From Sipunculus nudus (lineage: Eukaryota; Annelida; Sipuncula; Golfingiida; Sipunculidae), in the NCBI GenBank assembly GCA_026874595.1, contig CM049319.1, positions 41,703,973 through 41,767,972 of the forward strand: 64,000 nt of DNA, read 5' to 3'. The notes under the pieces were generated by a model. The model saw nothing but the letters and a program-made list of their open reading frames with translations, was not told the origin of the DNA and made no database searches. A program made the translations under genes and the position numbers. This document shows positions 12,096 through 22,150 of this stretch, piece after piece (the first letter of the stretch is position 1; each line of letters starts with the position of its first letter).

Positions 12096-13617
12096 ATATA
12101 TTGAAAAAGCGAGCTTGTCTAGGCGTCAACAGGTCTAGAATTTTTGGAAGGAAATAGCGTATATTCAAATGACCAATGATTGTCCACTCATGGTTTCGTT
12201 CTACCAGATTCAGATCTTCAGCTGGTATTGTATTTTTTCGCATTTCTTCCATTTCATCTTCGATTTTCTTGTTAGCCTTAATTCCAGCCGCATCAAAGTC
12301 TACGATGTATAAACCTTCTAGTGTCTTCACACGACTGAATGCAACATAAGCTTGTTCTTTTCCAAAACGCTTTGCCTTTTTCATGTTGACAACAATTTTG
12401 TCTACTGTGAGGCCCTGGCACTTGTGGATGGTCACTGCCCATGCTAGTGTTAATGGAAATTGTCTTCTCGCAATCTGAGCTCCCTTTTTGTTTCCTTTCT
12501 CGTATCTAGCTTCGTGTCTTTTTATAGGCACTGCATCGGGGTATTCCTGTTTCCATTGACTAGCAGATAATGCTCCTTTTCCAACAGATTCATCATCAAA
12601 TTTCACCAAAATCACTTGAACCATTCGGCTGGCATTTGTTACTATCTTTTGTACTGTTCCTATAACACCATTGACGAGACCATCAGCTGTATTGACGTAC
12701 GTAAGCATGACTCTAGCACCAATTGTAAGTACAAGAACCGAATGTAATCCTGCCGTTTCAGATCGCTTTTCTGACGTGGCCATCTTTTCTATATTCACCT
12801 GTCCAGTGCTGTCACTTTTATCATCGGATGCGTGAATGTATACCAGATTGTGTTCATTTGGCTCCAATTCTTTCAATTTCTTCAAATTCCTTTCATCAAC
12901 GTCACAATTGAATGCAAAAACGTGCAAGGCGTCATCTGGATAATTTGGATCATTTTCCATAATCTTTCGTGTTTCTAATAATGAAATATCACTTTCAGTA
13001 TGGTTTCCTGTCCTAATGCGACAAAGCATCTCAGCAAAAGCATAGTCATCTTTTTGACGCATCACCTCATCTAATTCATGTAGCTGGAAGTTATCTTTCC
13101 AAAGATTACCTTGTAGTCTTTCAACAGGATCTCTCACTGGATGGTAGATCTGTGACTGTAATACTGGGGGGAGTTGATACATATCGCCGACTGCCAAGAT
13201 TGAAACGTTTCCAAATAAAACTGATTCAGCTGAAACACCTTTGATTTTATGCAGACGCTTGTGAATGTTCAGCAACATATCTGATCCAACCATGGAGATC
13301 TCATCAATGATTAATAACTGTAGATTTTCAAGTTTTGACCTGAGTGTGTTCAATTTGTCAAATGATATATAATCACCACCATACTTTCTAGTTTGCAGCA
13401 ATAAAGCAGAATGTAATGTCATACCACCAATATTAAAAGCAGCGACTCCAGTGGGTGCAGTAAGAAGGACAGTAATGTCATCAGGACTTATTGTGTTTGA
13501 CATTCGGAAAAGTTTTCTGACATCAGAGTGTATGAGTTTTATCACATGTGATTTTCCAACACCACCTGGTCCACTCATAAACACATGATAAGGTTTTATC
13601 ATTTTCTTTTGTTTCAT
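12085..13617 (-). CDS. PIF1-family helicase domain, copy A
   Basis: This 510-residue open frame is a nearly complete superfamily-1B (PIF1/RecD-like) helicase. It shows Walker A GPGGVGKS at residues 16-23, then Walker B LLIIDE, the Q-rich VGDMYQLPPV motif, EVMRQ, a GARVMLTY motif, IHKCQGLTVD and AYVAFSRVKTLEGL. It should unwind DNA 5'-3' during rolling-circle transfer. It lacks the EN domain it is fused to in copy B. Its HKCQG motif is intact, whereas copy B reads HKCHG. The frame starts at an internal Met after a frameshift, so this is a piece of a larger protein. It is transposon-derived, not the host PIF1 gene: it follows Rep-type sequence and has an identical neighbour layout 20.7 kb away. 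Confidence 0.9.
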   Translation of the reverse strand: MKQKKMIKPYHVFMSGPGGVGKSHVIKLIHSDVRKLFRMSNTISPDDITVLLTAPTGVAAFNIGGMTLHSALLLQTRKYGGDYISFDKLNTLRSKLENLQLLIIDEISMVGSDMLLNIHKRLHKIKGVSAESVLFGNVSILAVGDMYQLPPVLQSQIYHPVRDPVERLQGNLWKDNFQLHELDEVMRQKDDYAFAEMLCRIRTGNHTESDISLLETRKIMENDPNYPDDALHVFAFNCDVDERNLKKLKELEPNEHNLVYIHASDDKSDSTGQVNIEKMATSEKRSETAGLHSVLVLTIGARVMLTYVNTADGLVNGVIGTVQKIVTNASRMVQVILVKFDDESVGKGALSASQWKQEYPDAVPIKRHEARYEKGNKKGAQIARRQFPLTLAWAVTIHKCQGLTVDKIVVNMKKAKRFGKEQAYVAFSRVKTLEGLYIVDFDAAGIKANKKIEDEMEEMRKNTIPAEDLNLVERNHEWTIIGHLNIRYFLPKILDLLTPRQARFFNIFDR

Positions 13618-13619
13618 AG

Positions 13620-14057
13620 CTAAAACAGCTTCTTTACACCATTTCCTGTAAAGAATACGAACCGGGCTTGTTTGTCATTTAAACTGCGGAGCATCTTTCT
13701 GTATTCATCATCAGGTAAGATTTGTCTTTCAGCCTCTGTCTCATAGCGCGCAATAATTTCTGAGGCATGATCGGACTTTGGATTTTCGATAAACTCTGCA
13801 TTGGCATCAAGATCTTGCTGATCAATGTCTCTTTCTACTTCTACAACTTCACCTTCTTCTTGCAAATTGTTATGTTCCGCACTAGGTGCAATATTTGCCC
13901 ACGCATGTTCAGGGGGTCCAAACTGTGCATTGTTTTGGATTGCTTGTTCCACAAGTTCTACATTTTCTGCATATTTTGCTTCATTTTCAGCTATCAAATC
14001 TTGTACATGAAAATAATGTGAGGCGAAATCATGAAAAACCACCCAATAGATCAACAT
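13620..14057 (-). CDS. Acidic linker between Rep and helicase, copy A (fragment)
   Basis: This is a 145-residue open frame in the register of the parent protein from about 14,030 down to the 1-base loss near 13,650. Its content is a Glu/Asp-rich linker (VEVERDIDQQDLDAN) followed by ARYETEAERQILPDDEY and MLRSLNDKQAR, the segment just before the helicase Walker A. The last residues (FFTGNGVKKLF) are out of register. Copy B has a CAA-to-TAA stop within the DQQD stretch, where this copy is intact. No enzymatic motif is visible. Confidence 0.75.
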   Translation of the reverse strand: MLIYWVVFHDFASHYFHVQDLIAENEAKYAENVELVEQAIQNNAQFGPPEHAWANIAPSAEHNNLQEEGEVVEVERDIDQQDLDANAEFIENPKSDHASEIIARYETEAERQILPDDEYRKMLRSLNDKQARFVFFTGNGVKKLF

Positions 14058-14517
14058 CTTCGTTACGCCATGGCAGATATAGCATCAGCTTTGCTCGACA
14101 GAAGTCACTTGGATCTTTTTCAATACTAAACTTGTAAAATCTAATTACAGCTGGGTGTCTTCGTTTGTACATAATACCGCCATTGTTATTCAGTTTGATC
14201 TGTTTTGGCATTTCTGCTTGATCAACCTCTTGTTCATCGTCAATATCTAACACAAGTGGTATGCAGTCATTTTCATCTTCATCCATGTTTCCAAACCTGA
14301 CTTTATAGTTGGATGCGAAGTCTGCGAGACACAGGTTTTCAATGGAGTTTGGTCTCAATGAGTATCGCTCAATAATGTTGCTCTGAAAAATGTTTTCTTC
14401 TTCGTCTCCTAAATCATTCAGTTCTTTTTGTGGTTTAAGAAGAGCTGCTCGTAAATCTTTAGCATCTGTATTGACAAATAAAACCTCTCTGCTGAAGTGT
14501 TTCATCGGCATCGACAA
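14029..14517 (-). CDS. Helitron post-Rep region, copy A (fragment)
   Basis: This 162-residue frame corresponds to the part of the Helitron protein after the Rep tyrosines. It includes HFSREVLFVNT, ENIFQSNIIERYSLRP and SIENLCLADFASNYKVRFGN, a YxxRP...LADF pattern typical of Helitron proteins upstream of the helicase. It ends in a frameshift after LPWRNEDVDLLGG. Copy B has two lesions here (a stop near 35,168 and an extra T near 35,127) that copy A lacks. No catalytic motif is visible. Confidence 0.75.
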   Translation of the reverse strand: MSMPMKHFSREVLFVNTDAKDLRAALLKPQKELNDLGDEEENIFQSNIIERYSLRPNSIENLCLADFASNYKVRFGNMDEDENDCIPLVLDIDDEQEVDQAEMPKQIKLNNNGGIMYKRRHPAVIRFYKFSIEKDPSDFCRAKLMLYLPWRNEDVDLLGGFS

Positions 14518-14855
14518 TATACGGTAACAGCTTCTTGAGCACTGACTTCACGGTGATTCAGGAATACTGCGCCTAAATGTCGAAGCATGCATTTGATGTC
14601 TTGGTCCTTGTACTCTTTGCACACTTGTTTAAGCAGTTCCCCAATGCCTTTCTCATTTTTCGTCATATAGGCAGCAACGTACATAACACATGCGTACGCA
14701 TCTATGATGTATTGTATGTCTATGTGTGCCTGCCATGCTTTCAGTATCACTGGACTGTATGGATTGATGAGACTTTCTGCAGGTAACCTTTTTAACACTA
14801 TGGTTTTGCCTCTGTGATACCAATAATTGTTCAACGTATTCTTGCAGTGAAACAC
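14502..14855 (-). CDS. Rep nuclease Y2 segment, copy A (fragment)
   Basis: This 117-residue frame holds the second half of the Rep (HUH endonuclease) domain. The key motif is CVMYVAAYMTKNEKG with the paired catalytic tyrosines at residues 59 and 63, the Y2 arrangement seen in Helitrons. The first 14 residues are out of register with the parent protein because of a 2-base loss near 14,812. The frame fails again at a 1-base loss near 14,524, after REVSAQEAV. It is physically separated from the HUH motif, which lies in the 15,208-17,046 fragment. Confidence 0.85.
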   Translation of the reverse strand: MFHCKNTLNNYWYHRGKTIVLKRLPAESLINPYSPVILKAWQAHIDIQYIIDAYACVMYVAAYMTKNEKGIGELLKQVCKEYKDQDIKCMLRHLGAVFLNHREVSAQEAVTVYCRCR

Positions 14856-15207
14856 AAGCTTTGTCTAGAATTTCTTTCAGTGTGGTGTCTTTGGAGGTTT
14901 GGTCGTCAGACATTACATCTTTGACTTTTTGTAGCACACGGGATGCGCAATCTTTCTTCAACTTTGCCATTTCGTCAGCTGGTTCCTTTGCAATTACTGT
15001 TACAGGACTAGGTGGTCGAGGAAAACTGAATCTACATGATCCTTTCTTCTTGCAATAACTTGAGTGGGTGTGAGTTTGTAATTCCCTTACAAGCCTTTGG
15101 AGAGTCTCATCTTCATCACCAGGTATAGTACACGTGATGTATTTGTCAACAAATGATGTGACTGCTTCATCGGTATCGGAGTCAATTTTAGGCGCATCTT
15201 TGACCCA
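14653..15207 (-). pseudogene. Rep domain middle segment, copy A (zinc-binding-like motif)
   Basis: The frame directly after the stop at 15,208 stays open to 14,653. It is in register with the Rep protein until about 14,815 and out of register afterwards. It carries HTHSSYCKKKGSCRFSFP, a His/Cys cluster found in Helitron Rep domains between the HUH and Y2 motifs, then a Lys-rich stretch (MAKLKKDCASRVLQ). It has no start of its own at the left border of the homology, so it is a remnant. Confidence 0.78.
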
Positions 15208-17046
15208 TTAAAGTGTATGTGCATGAGGAGAACCACGAGCTTGAAATTCTAATCGAATTACATAGTCCAATATTTCCCCTAGTGGTTGCGCTTTTGATTT
15301 CAGAACATCTCGAAACAAGAGTTCTAATCTATACTGAAACTGTCGTGCCGCAGTAACTGGGTTCCTTCTCAACCATTGTGATCTTTCAGCGAAAGATAAC
15401 TGTTTTATCTCATCATCAGTCAATATAGTCCCATACTGTCTGGCTATTGTTTGAATCACGTCGGGCCATTGCATGTCAGCAGCAGATACTGCAAAAAACC
15501 ATGTTGGTATTCCCAGCTGTCGAACCATGGCTAGAACATCATAAAATACGGTTATGAAATAAGCAGGAGTTCCTCGGACGTTTTTCAACATTCTATAAGC
15601 TTGATCTGATTTCACCAAACGTTTCATTTGTTCTACATTTTTTACCATGCCTGCAGTAAGTCGTTTTCCCTGAAACCGTTTCCCGCTAGCACATCTGAAA
15701 ATGTAGTGGTTAATGTCACCTGTAACTTGATTAGATTCCGTTGCATAATGTGCACTGAATATGTACTCAATCGATCTTGAAAACCTGCCATCAACATCAA
15801 GCAATCTTTGGTTGAAATATTTTCGAGGATTCAAGTGAACAGGTCGCTCAGCTGTCAGAGCATTTGTTCCATCAGGATACTTGTCAGGATTTGATAATTC
15901 TTCAAAGTTAGGATCGCTGAGAAGTGGCGTTGGTTTTACTCCTTCAGCTGGTGCAACACTGATTATTTTGTTGAGCAATTCAGGATCTTCAATCATCATA
16001 CTTGTTTCATATGGCAGGCCTCGCACTTTAGAAGCTTCTTCAAATGCATATTCATCCTGTTCTCTTAGATCTTCGTCCTCTTCAGAACATGACATGTTTC
16101 CATCAACATTATCACAGGCAGTCTGTATGCACTGCGCACCTTCACCATCGTCTTGACAAACATCATGCTGATTCATTTCTACAGCTGTTCGAGTGTAAGG
16201 CTCAAATATTACATAATGTGACTGCCCCATAAGTCCGAGATCAATTTCCTGCATTTCACTACTTGCAAGCCTTGGACGTATTGTATGCATCATAAGAGCA
16301 CTTGTCGAGTGAACATTCACTTTCACTGAATACATGTCCGCTAAAGCCTGGAGCACAAGATGATCACCCCAACTTTGAATTCTCAAGTCATCTATGTATC
16401 TTATCCACTGGATTTCTCTTTGGGTGTCCCTGTCTGTTATTTGATTCACAAACAAATCTTCAGCAGTAGGCTGTTCGGTGTCAGCATTTCCACAGTGTGC
16501 ACTTTCTATTCTAGTAGCAACAAAGTCAATGTAATTTTCCTTGTTTTCTATCATATAGTCAGCCACTTGATTACGTAAAAGAACGACGTTCGTATCACTT
16601 ATACCCAACCTTTCAAGATGGTGCCAAAACGCATAAAACATACAATTTCCATCTCCTGGAACATCAACAATATGCATTCTACTCTGACTAGCCATGGTTA
16701 TCAATTTTTGACGGCCATTTGGACAATGAGTCACATCAGTTACAGAAACATGTTCAATATGCCTTTTATCAATGTTTCCTCGTCTACCATTTCTTTTCTC
16801 TTCACTTTCATGCTCTTTTTCAATAGAATGTTCATTTGAAAAGATAGATTTACTTGTCGTTGAAACAGCTTCCAGAAGTTCACTATCATCATTTTTTGCA
16901 TCTTCCAGCCAATTTTCATTAATTTCAATATTTGCATAATGCGGATTTTCTTTTTTCAACCAGCTTGGAGCATTCATGATCACATCAGGCCGAACAGATT
17001 CATACATGTAATAAGACGAGTGTTTCAAACTTCGCTTTAATTTCAT
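15208..17046 (-). CDS. OTU protease + Helitron-like N + Rep HUH motif, copy A
   Basis: This 612-residue open frame contains three recognisable parts. First is an OTU cysteine-protease domain: VPGDGNCMFYAF with catalytic Asp132 and Cys135, and the partner His in MGQSHYVIFE near residue 277. Second is the Helitron-like N domain: RPVHLNPRKYFNQRLLD through SIEYIFSAHYATES. Third is the start of the Rep nuclease: TWFFAVSAADMQWP and the HUH motif EFQARGSPHAHTL with His608 and His610. It ends at a stop that replaces a Leu codon of copy B. OTU domains are deubiquitinase-like; their role in Helentrons is not established. The 5' neighbour (17,043-18,386) belongs to the same ancestral frame, split off by a 1-base loss. 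Confidence 0.9.
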   Translation of the reverse strand: MKLKRSLKHSSYYMYESVRPDVIMNAPSWLKKENPHYANIEINENWLEDAKNDDSELLEAVSTTSKSIFSNEHSIEKEHESEEKRNGRRGNIDKRHIEHVSVTDVTHCPNGRQKLITMASQSRMHIVDVPGDGNCMFYAFWHHLERLGISDTNVVLLRNQVADYMIENKENYIDFVATRIESAHCGNADTEQPTAEDLFVNQITDRDTQREIQWIRYIDDLRIQSWGDHLVLQALADMYSVKVNVHSTSALMMHTIRPRLASSEMQEIDLGLMGQSHYVIFEPYTRTAVEMNQHDVCQDDGEGAQCIQTACDNVDGNMSCSEEDEDLREQDEYAFEEASKVRGLPYETSMMIEDPELLNKIISVAPAEGVKPTPLLSDPNFEELSNPDKYPDGTNALTAERPVHLNPRKYFNQRLLDVDGRFSRSIEYIFSAHYATESNQVTGDINHYIFRCASGKRFQGKRLTAGMVKNVEQMKRLVKSDQAYRMLKNVRGTPAYFITVFYDVLAMVRQLGIPTWFFAVSAADMQWPDVIQTIARQYGTILTDDEIKQLSFAERSQWLRRNPVTAARQFQYRLELLFRDVLKSKAQPLGEILDYVIRLEFQARGSPHAHTL

Positions 17047-18386
17047 TCCGACAACTGCGACTCTGAAGGTAGTCTTGGAAGTACCTCGGATACAGCATCA
17101 AGTTTAGCTGGGACATTAACTGCTGGTCCATGAATTCCATGTTGTTTCCCTCTTGGTAAGCCTACCATTTTCATGAAAGGGATTCTTTGGCAAACAAGTC
17201 TCAGTTCAAGCGCATTTAGATCTGCAAGTTCTTTCGGTGGATCTGCTAAAGACAAATTATTTGCTTTCGACTGTGCAGGCAATTTTCCTCCTTTTAGTGT
17301 AAAGTGGCATGTTCTACATATCCATTCTTCATTGTTGTAAGAGGTTTGACGAAATGCAAGAACATTTTGCAACAGAGAATGTGATACTTTGTTGTACTTC
17401 TCCTCTTTCAAATGCACAACTGACGTCCTAAACAGCAAGCGATGACAACAACAGCAGACGTAATTTGCAGAATCACGTACCTTTTCTAAGAATTCCGAGA
17501 TAACAATCTCATTATCAGGAAAAATATTACGACATTTATGTCGGTGCTTTCTGGTATAACATGCTGCTGTCCTCAATCTCCGTTGAGTTTCTTTTTCGGT
17601 TTCTTTCGACCTAAATTCGCTTTTACGCCTTGAGTCTAAATAAAGTCTTTCTCTTTTTTCATCACTTGTTTCGGATTGACGCAATGTATTCTGTCTCTTC
17701 CTTTGTGACTGGAGTCTTTTCTGCCTTTTCTCAGGGGTTTCAAGTTCACGTTCCATAAAGTGTCTTTCCTGATCTTTGTACAGTCTCTCTTGCCTTTTCT
17801 CAGGGGTTTCAAGTTCACGTTCCATAAAGTGTTTTTCCTGATCTTTGGACAGTCTCTCTTGCTTTTTCTCAGGGATTTCACAATCACGTAATTCACTCTT
17901 CCTCTTCCTTTGTGAGCTGACTCTGGCTTGCTTTTTCTCAGGGCTTTCACAATCACGTAATTCACTCTGCCTCTTCCTTTGTGAGCTGACTCTGGCTTGC
18001 TTTTTCTCAGGGCTTTCACAATCACGTAATTCACTCTGCCTCTTCCTTTGTGAGCTGACTCTGGCTTGCTTTTTCTCAAGGCTTTCACAATCACGTAATT
18101 TACTCTGTCTCTTCCTTTGTGAGCTGACTCTGGCTTGCTTTTTCTCAGGGGTTTCATATTTACGTAATTTACTCTGTCTCTTCCTTTGTGAGCTGACTCT
18201 GGCTTGATTTTTCTCAGGGGTTTCACATTTACGTAATTTACTCTGTCTCTTCCTTTGTGAGCTGACTCTGGCTTGCTTTTTCTCAGGGGTTTCACATTCA
18301 TGTAATTTACTCTGTCTCTTCCTTTGTGAGCTGACTCTGGCTTGCTTTTGCTCAGCGGTTTCACGATCACGTAATTCATTCTGTCG
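17043..18386 (-). CDS. N-terminal 23-residue repeats and Cys-rich DUF6570-like region, copy A
   Basis: The frame is open from 18,386 (just after the A tract) to a frameshift at 17,043. Its first Met is at 17,825. The N-terminal part is Lys/Arg/Glu-rich repeats of 23 residues, of two types: SSQRKRQSELRDCESPEKKQ and MERELETPEKRQERL. Then come KETQRRLRTAACYTRKHRHKC, a YVCCCCHRL cysteine run, WICRTCHFTLKGGKLPAQSK, and RIPFMKMVGLPRGKQHGIHG. These last motifs fit the DUF6570-like region found at the start of many animal Helitron proteins. The repeats are probably coiled or disordered and basic, so nucleic-acid contact is possible but unproven. The likely true start is 18,504, out of frame because of the A-tract lesion. 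Confidence 0.85.
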   Translation of the reverse strand, partial: RQNELRDRETAEQKQARVSSQRKRQSKLHECETPEKKQARVSSQRKRQSKLRKCETPEKNQARVSSQRKRQSKLRKYETPEKKQARVSSQRKRQSKLRDCESLEKKQARVSSQRKRQSELRDCESPEKKQARVSSQRKRQSELRDCESPEKKQARVSSQRKRKSELRDCEIPEKKQERLSKDQEKHFMERELETPEKRQERLYKDQERHFMERELETPEKRQKRLQSQRKRQNTLRQSETSDEKRERLYLDSRRKSEFRSKETEKETQRRLRTAACYTRKHRHKCRNIFPDNEIVISEFLEKVRDSANYVCCCCHRLLFRTSVVHLKEEKYNKVSHSLLQNVLAFRQTSYNNEEWICRTCHFTLKGGKLPAQSKANNLSLADPPKELADLNALELRLVCQRIPFMKMVGLPRGKQHGIHGPAVNVPAKLDAVSEVLPRLPSESQLSE

Positions 18387-18400
18387 TTTTTTTGTAACCA
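17860..18400 (-). repeat. 69-bp coding minisatellite, seven QRKRQ-type copies (A)
   Basis: The phrase CTCTGGCTTG occurs at 17,921, 17,990, 18,059, 18,128, 18,197, 18,266 and 18,335, exactly 69 bp apart. Two more 69-bp units of the MERELETPEK type lie at 17,739 and 17,808. Since 69 is a multiple of three, copy-number change keeps the frame. Copy B shows the opposite balance. Confidence 0.95.
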
Positions 18401-18504
18401 GAGTCTATTTTCTCTTTTTCACTTTCTGCTGATCTTTGTTCTGTTTTGATCAACAGATTTGCCTTCTTTTTTTGTTTGTAACTCTTCCGTTTTGTTCCCG
18501 GCAT

Positions 18505-20900
18505 TATTATATATGATGAAAGCCAATGTAAAACACCTGAGAATCACAAACGTTTTCCACAAATCTTATGTGCTAAAAATATCTACTTTGCTGAAATACC
18601 GAACTATATAAACGCTATTGTAGAAACAGGTACACACTATAATATATGTGTTTAAATTCCCTTTTAGAATTCAAATTATTTTGATATATTTATATCTTGA
18701 AATAATTTATCAGAAAATTAATGCGACTTGTGAAGGAGGAAAATGAATTGAAAAACAATATGATTTGTTTTACTGGATTTTATTTTCAACAATATACAAA
18801 CTTCTATGTATAATATAATTATATAATATATTCTATATATAATACAAAATAATATTGTACAGACCGCTTTGGACTAAAATATTGTTAAATATACACAGAG
18901 TACAGAGACACTATACGTTTTGACCACAATATACCTTAATAAAATCTACCTTTATTGTTCACTTCGAGGAAACCGTCTCTTATATGTACAAATAATTTAT
19001 ATTATCTATATTTAACTAACTTCTGAAGAGAAAATAGAAATATTACTAAATACTAGACCAGTTATTAAACTGGATTTTATTGCAGGCAATTAACAATAAT
19101 TTTATGTTTTATATATGATACAAACCTTCCTCTTTGAGTCCAACAATGTTACACGTAAACAATGACAACACAGTTACACATGAACAATGACAACACAGTA
19201 CAAAGTTTTTTTCAGTTCTTTTTCAGTTCTTGACTATTTTTTGACCAATTCTTGACCAATTCTTGATTAGATTGCTTATTTGTACGTGACAATGCTAAAG
19301 AGCGTGTTTGCACGTGTGCGTTTTTTAACGAGGTGCTTCCTCGGTGAGATGCTGGTATGAGACTTGTTTTTTAATGAGATTAAGTTTCCTCAGATGAAAT
19401 GGGAGATGTGCGGATGAATGAAAATGAGACGAATCAGCAACATGAAAGCAGCACCTGCAACAAAAATACTTGCATTAGAAATTGCACATTTCAGAAGAAG
19501 TATTAAAACAATCATCTACCAACTTCTTTGAACAGCAATTACAATTAAACCCCTGACGATCTGTAAAATGTGGTTACACTATGAAAATTTATGAAATTTA
19601 AGTATAACAGTATTAAGAAAGAGCTTAATGAAATTGTGAAATACCATTTTAGTCCAAGTCCTGATCACATGCACACAAACATTTATAACTAGTCGTAACT
19701 AATCATATCAATGAGTAGGCATTCAGAATCTCACTCATTTCAAGAAAATTATCAATTAGGTCTCTTAAAGGTGCCCATTCACCTACCTTTTGAAACAGCA
19801 TTTGTGATTTCTGACTTCTGTGTATATAATAATGACCTGAGGGTATTCTGGTCATAAAAAGTTCTTATAATCCCTCCGTGCAGGATGTATGAACTTATCA
19901 ACAATGTGCTTGTAAACACAATGTTGACAAACGGGGGAAAAACATGTAACCTAAGGTAGCAAGTTGTATATATGAGGAAGTCGAAAAGTCATCTGTTACA
20001 AAACGCCATTTGCAAAGCTCCCACTTACCTGACTCGCTACCAGATGCCCTTGATGAATTTTGCCAAAAATCTCCTTGCTATACATTTTCACAAATGAAAT
20101 TAACTATCTAGCTTTAAATCCTTTAAATATAGCTCACTTACCAGAAACAAAAGAAAAACTTGCATCAATTCGAAACTCGCTCGGAAATGAAAACGTTCAT
20201 CTCGTCCCACTACACAAGTCCCGTTGCTTGCCCCACGTTCATTTATTACATATTATATAACGTTCACGATATTTTAAAGATGTATATAGGTACATTGACA
20301 ATATAAAGACAACACTGCTCACAAGTCTACAATTAAATTTGTCAAGTACATATACGCCTTTGAAAAGCGATTGAAAACACAAGTATACATAATATCACAT
20401 TCATGTTCCGACTATGCAGAAATTACTGACAATCATATTTCTATCAAACGACCCACTAGTTCCTGATATATATTTTTTATACAAATAGGTCCGTCACATA
20501 AAATGTAGGTAAACTTTAATAAATTTTAAATTTTACTTAAATTTCTATGCTAGACAGCATTCCAGTTGAAATTAAGTACTTGCCTTTAAATCCTTTTTTG
20601 TATGCCACTAACCAGGAACAAAACATCTTGCATCCAAATTCTGTTTTTTTTTCATCAAATAGAATAAGCAAATACAGTACTGTCGCCTTAAACTACTCCA
20701 CAACATAATATAAGCATCAAGGTTAAACTTAATGATACACAATACATCAACTCTCTCATCTGATAAAAACCTGGCAGCCTAAATACGAACATCACTTTCG
20801 GCTTTAAACCATACCGTTTCCATAAACATTTTCTTACATATCCAAGTTTTCTAAGGCGTACTTAAGATTTAATACAATTTTATTCTGTTTTTGTAATCAA
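18505..20900. other. Upstream leader region of Helentron copy A, proximal part
   Basis: AT-rich sequence with no credible protein. It holds short direct repeats (ACAATGACAACACAGT twice near 19,150-19,200; TTTTTCAGTTC and CCAATTCTTGA runs near 19,205-19,265). On the minus strand there is a good 3' splice-site match (TATTTTTGTTGCAG, ending near 19,455) and donor-like sites near 19,796, 20,030 and 20,138. The homologous region of unit B is 39,184-41,500. Confidence 0.55.
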
Positions 20901-22150
20901 TTTTAATAACTGTCGTACTTACCGTTTGTTCATGAAAACAAGACAAGATATTCATATTTTATTCGTACACTTATTTCAATTATCATATGCAAAATACAGC
21001 GACACTCGTAGACATTGTTCTCCGGCCCAAGCAGTGTCAGAATACAACACAAATCTACGAATCTAAAATAGAAGTAATAAAACTATTTTTGACAAATGTT
21101 AGACTATACATATTTTTTTTAAATATCAATTAGAATAAGCAACTACAGTACTCTGGTCATGAGGAATCATCAGCATCAAGGCTAAAATTAATGTATATAC
21201 AATCCATCAAAATGCTCACCTGACAATGGCATTGGAAGACAAGTCCGAACATAAAGTGATAACTTTAAACCAAACCTTTCTGATAAAGATATACTTGCGT
21301 ATCCACAACATATTCATAATTTATTTGCACAGTTATTTCAATTATACAATGCAATATACAGCGACAGTGTACATACTGTTCTTTCGCCCAAACAAGGTCA
21401 GAAAACAATAACCACTCTATGAATCTATAATAAAATTACTAAAAAATATCTGACAAATGTTAGACTTTTCATATTTTTTTTATTAAGCTATCAATTAGAA
21501 CAAGTTACTAGAGTGCTCTCCTCATACACTCCACAACGAATCATCAGCAACAACGCTAAACAATGCATGTACAATGCATAAAAACGTATTTTATTAGAAT
21601 TTGGCAGACTGAATCCGAAGATGTCGTACTTGCCATGTGTTCAAGATAATAAAATATTCAAACTTTATTCGAACAGTTATTTCAATTATTATATGCAATA
21701 AACAGCGACACACTACACGCAGATCTTCCGCACAAACCACCGCAAGTCGATGAACCTTAAATAACTTTACAAAAATATACCTGACATAAGACAGACTTTG
21801 CAAATTTTGAAAGTATGCAACTATGGAAGTGTGGCAAACAACATATTCTCGTATTAAACTACTTCACAACAAATCATCAGCACGAAGGCTAAATTTAATG
21901 TATATACAATGCATCACAATTATGATCTGGATAAAACTTGGGGAGCCTAAATCCGTACATCAAGTGAGAGCTTGAAACCAACCCCTTGCGATATTTATTT
22001 TTAATAAAAATTATGCACTTCCGTGTAAAATTAAAATAGATACCTCATGCTCAACGTCCTACAAGATACTGCTACTTTATTCGTACAGTCCAGGTATTTT
22101 AATCATTCGACAAAATATACACTCCACTCATTGTTCGTATCCCCTGGCCC
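20900..22150. repeat. ~345-360-bp imperfect tandem repeats in the leader (A)
   Basis: The phrase TTATTTCAATTAT followed by CAGCGACAC recurs at about 20,971, 21,333 and 21,677, with a decayed fourth near 22,090. Between them lie GGCAGCCTAAATACGAACATC-like and AATCATCAGCATCAAGGCTAAA-like phrases. Several units carry a minus-strand GTAAGT or GTGAGC donor-like site at the same relative place. Unit B keeps the same array at 41,573, 41,953 and 42,227. Confidence 0.85.

Larger units (their letters stand above)
11556..18504 (-). pseudogene. Helentron Rep-helicase-endonuclease gene, copy A (inactivated)
   Basis: The order on the minus strand is: candidate start at 18,504 (MPGTKRKSYKQ), 23-residue repeats, Cys-rich/DUF6570-like region, OTU protease, Helitron-like N domain, HUH-Y2 Rep nuclease, PIF1-family helicase, and an endonuclease/exonuclease/phosphatase (EN) domain. 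A helicase fused to a C-terminal EN marks the Helentron (Helitron2-like) group of rolling-circle transposons. Compared with copy B the reading frame is broken by: a shortened A tract with a 4-base loss near 18,390-18,405; a 1-base loss near 17,055; a stop at 15,208-15,210; a 2-base loss near 14,812; a 1-base loss near 14,524; a 1-base gain near 14,035; a 1-base loss near 13,650; and a 29-base deletion near 12,095. Most domains remain readable. It cannot encode one full protein. Confidence 0.92.

Noticed and set aside
12085-13617. Interpretation as the host PIF1 DNA helicase gene
   Set aside because: Preceded by Rep and followed by EN sequence, duplicated 20.7 kb away, intronless and frameshifted; it is transposon-derived.
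17845-18207. Plus-strand frame of 120 codons with CFFSGLSQSRNSLCLFLCELT repeats
   Set aside because: Antisense shadow of the 69-bp coding minisatellite; the minus frame carries the domain-bearing protein.
17636-18379. Minus-strand 247-codon frame with KPLRKSKPESAHKGRDRVNY repeats (and 38,378-39,052 in B)
   Set aside because: Out of register with the DUF6570/OTU frame; it is the alternative reading of the 69-bp repeat. The ETPEKRQ-type frame is the one continuous with conserved domains.
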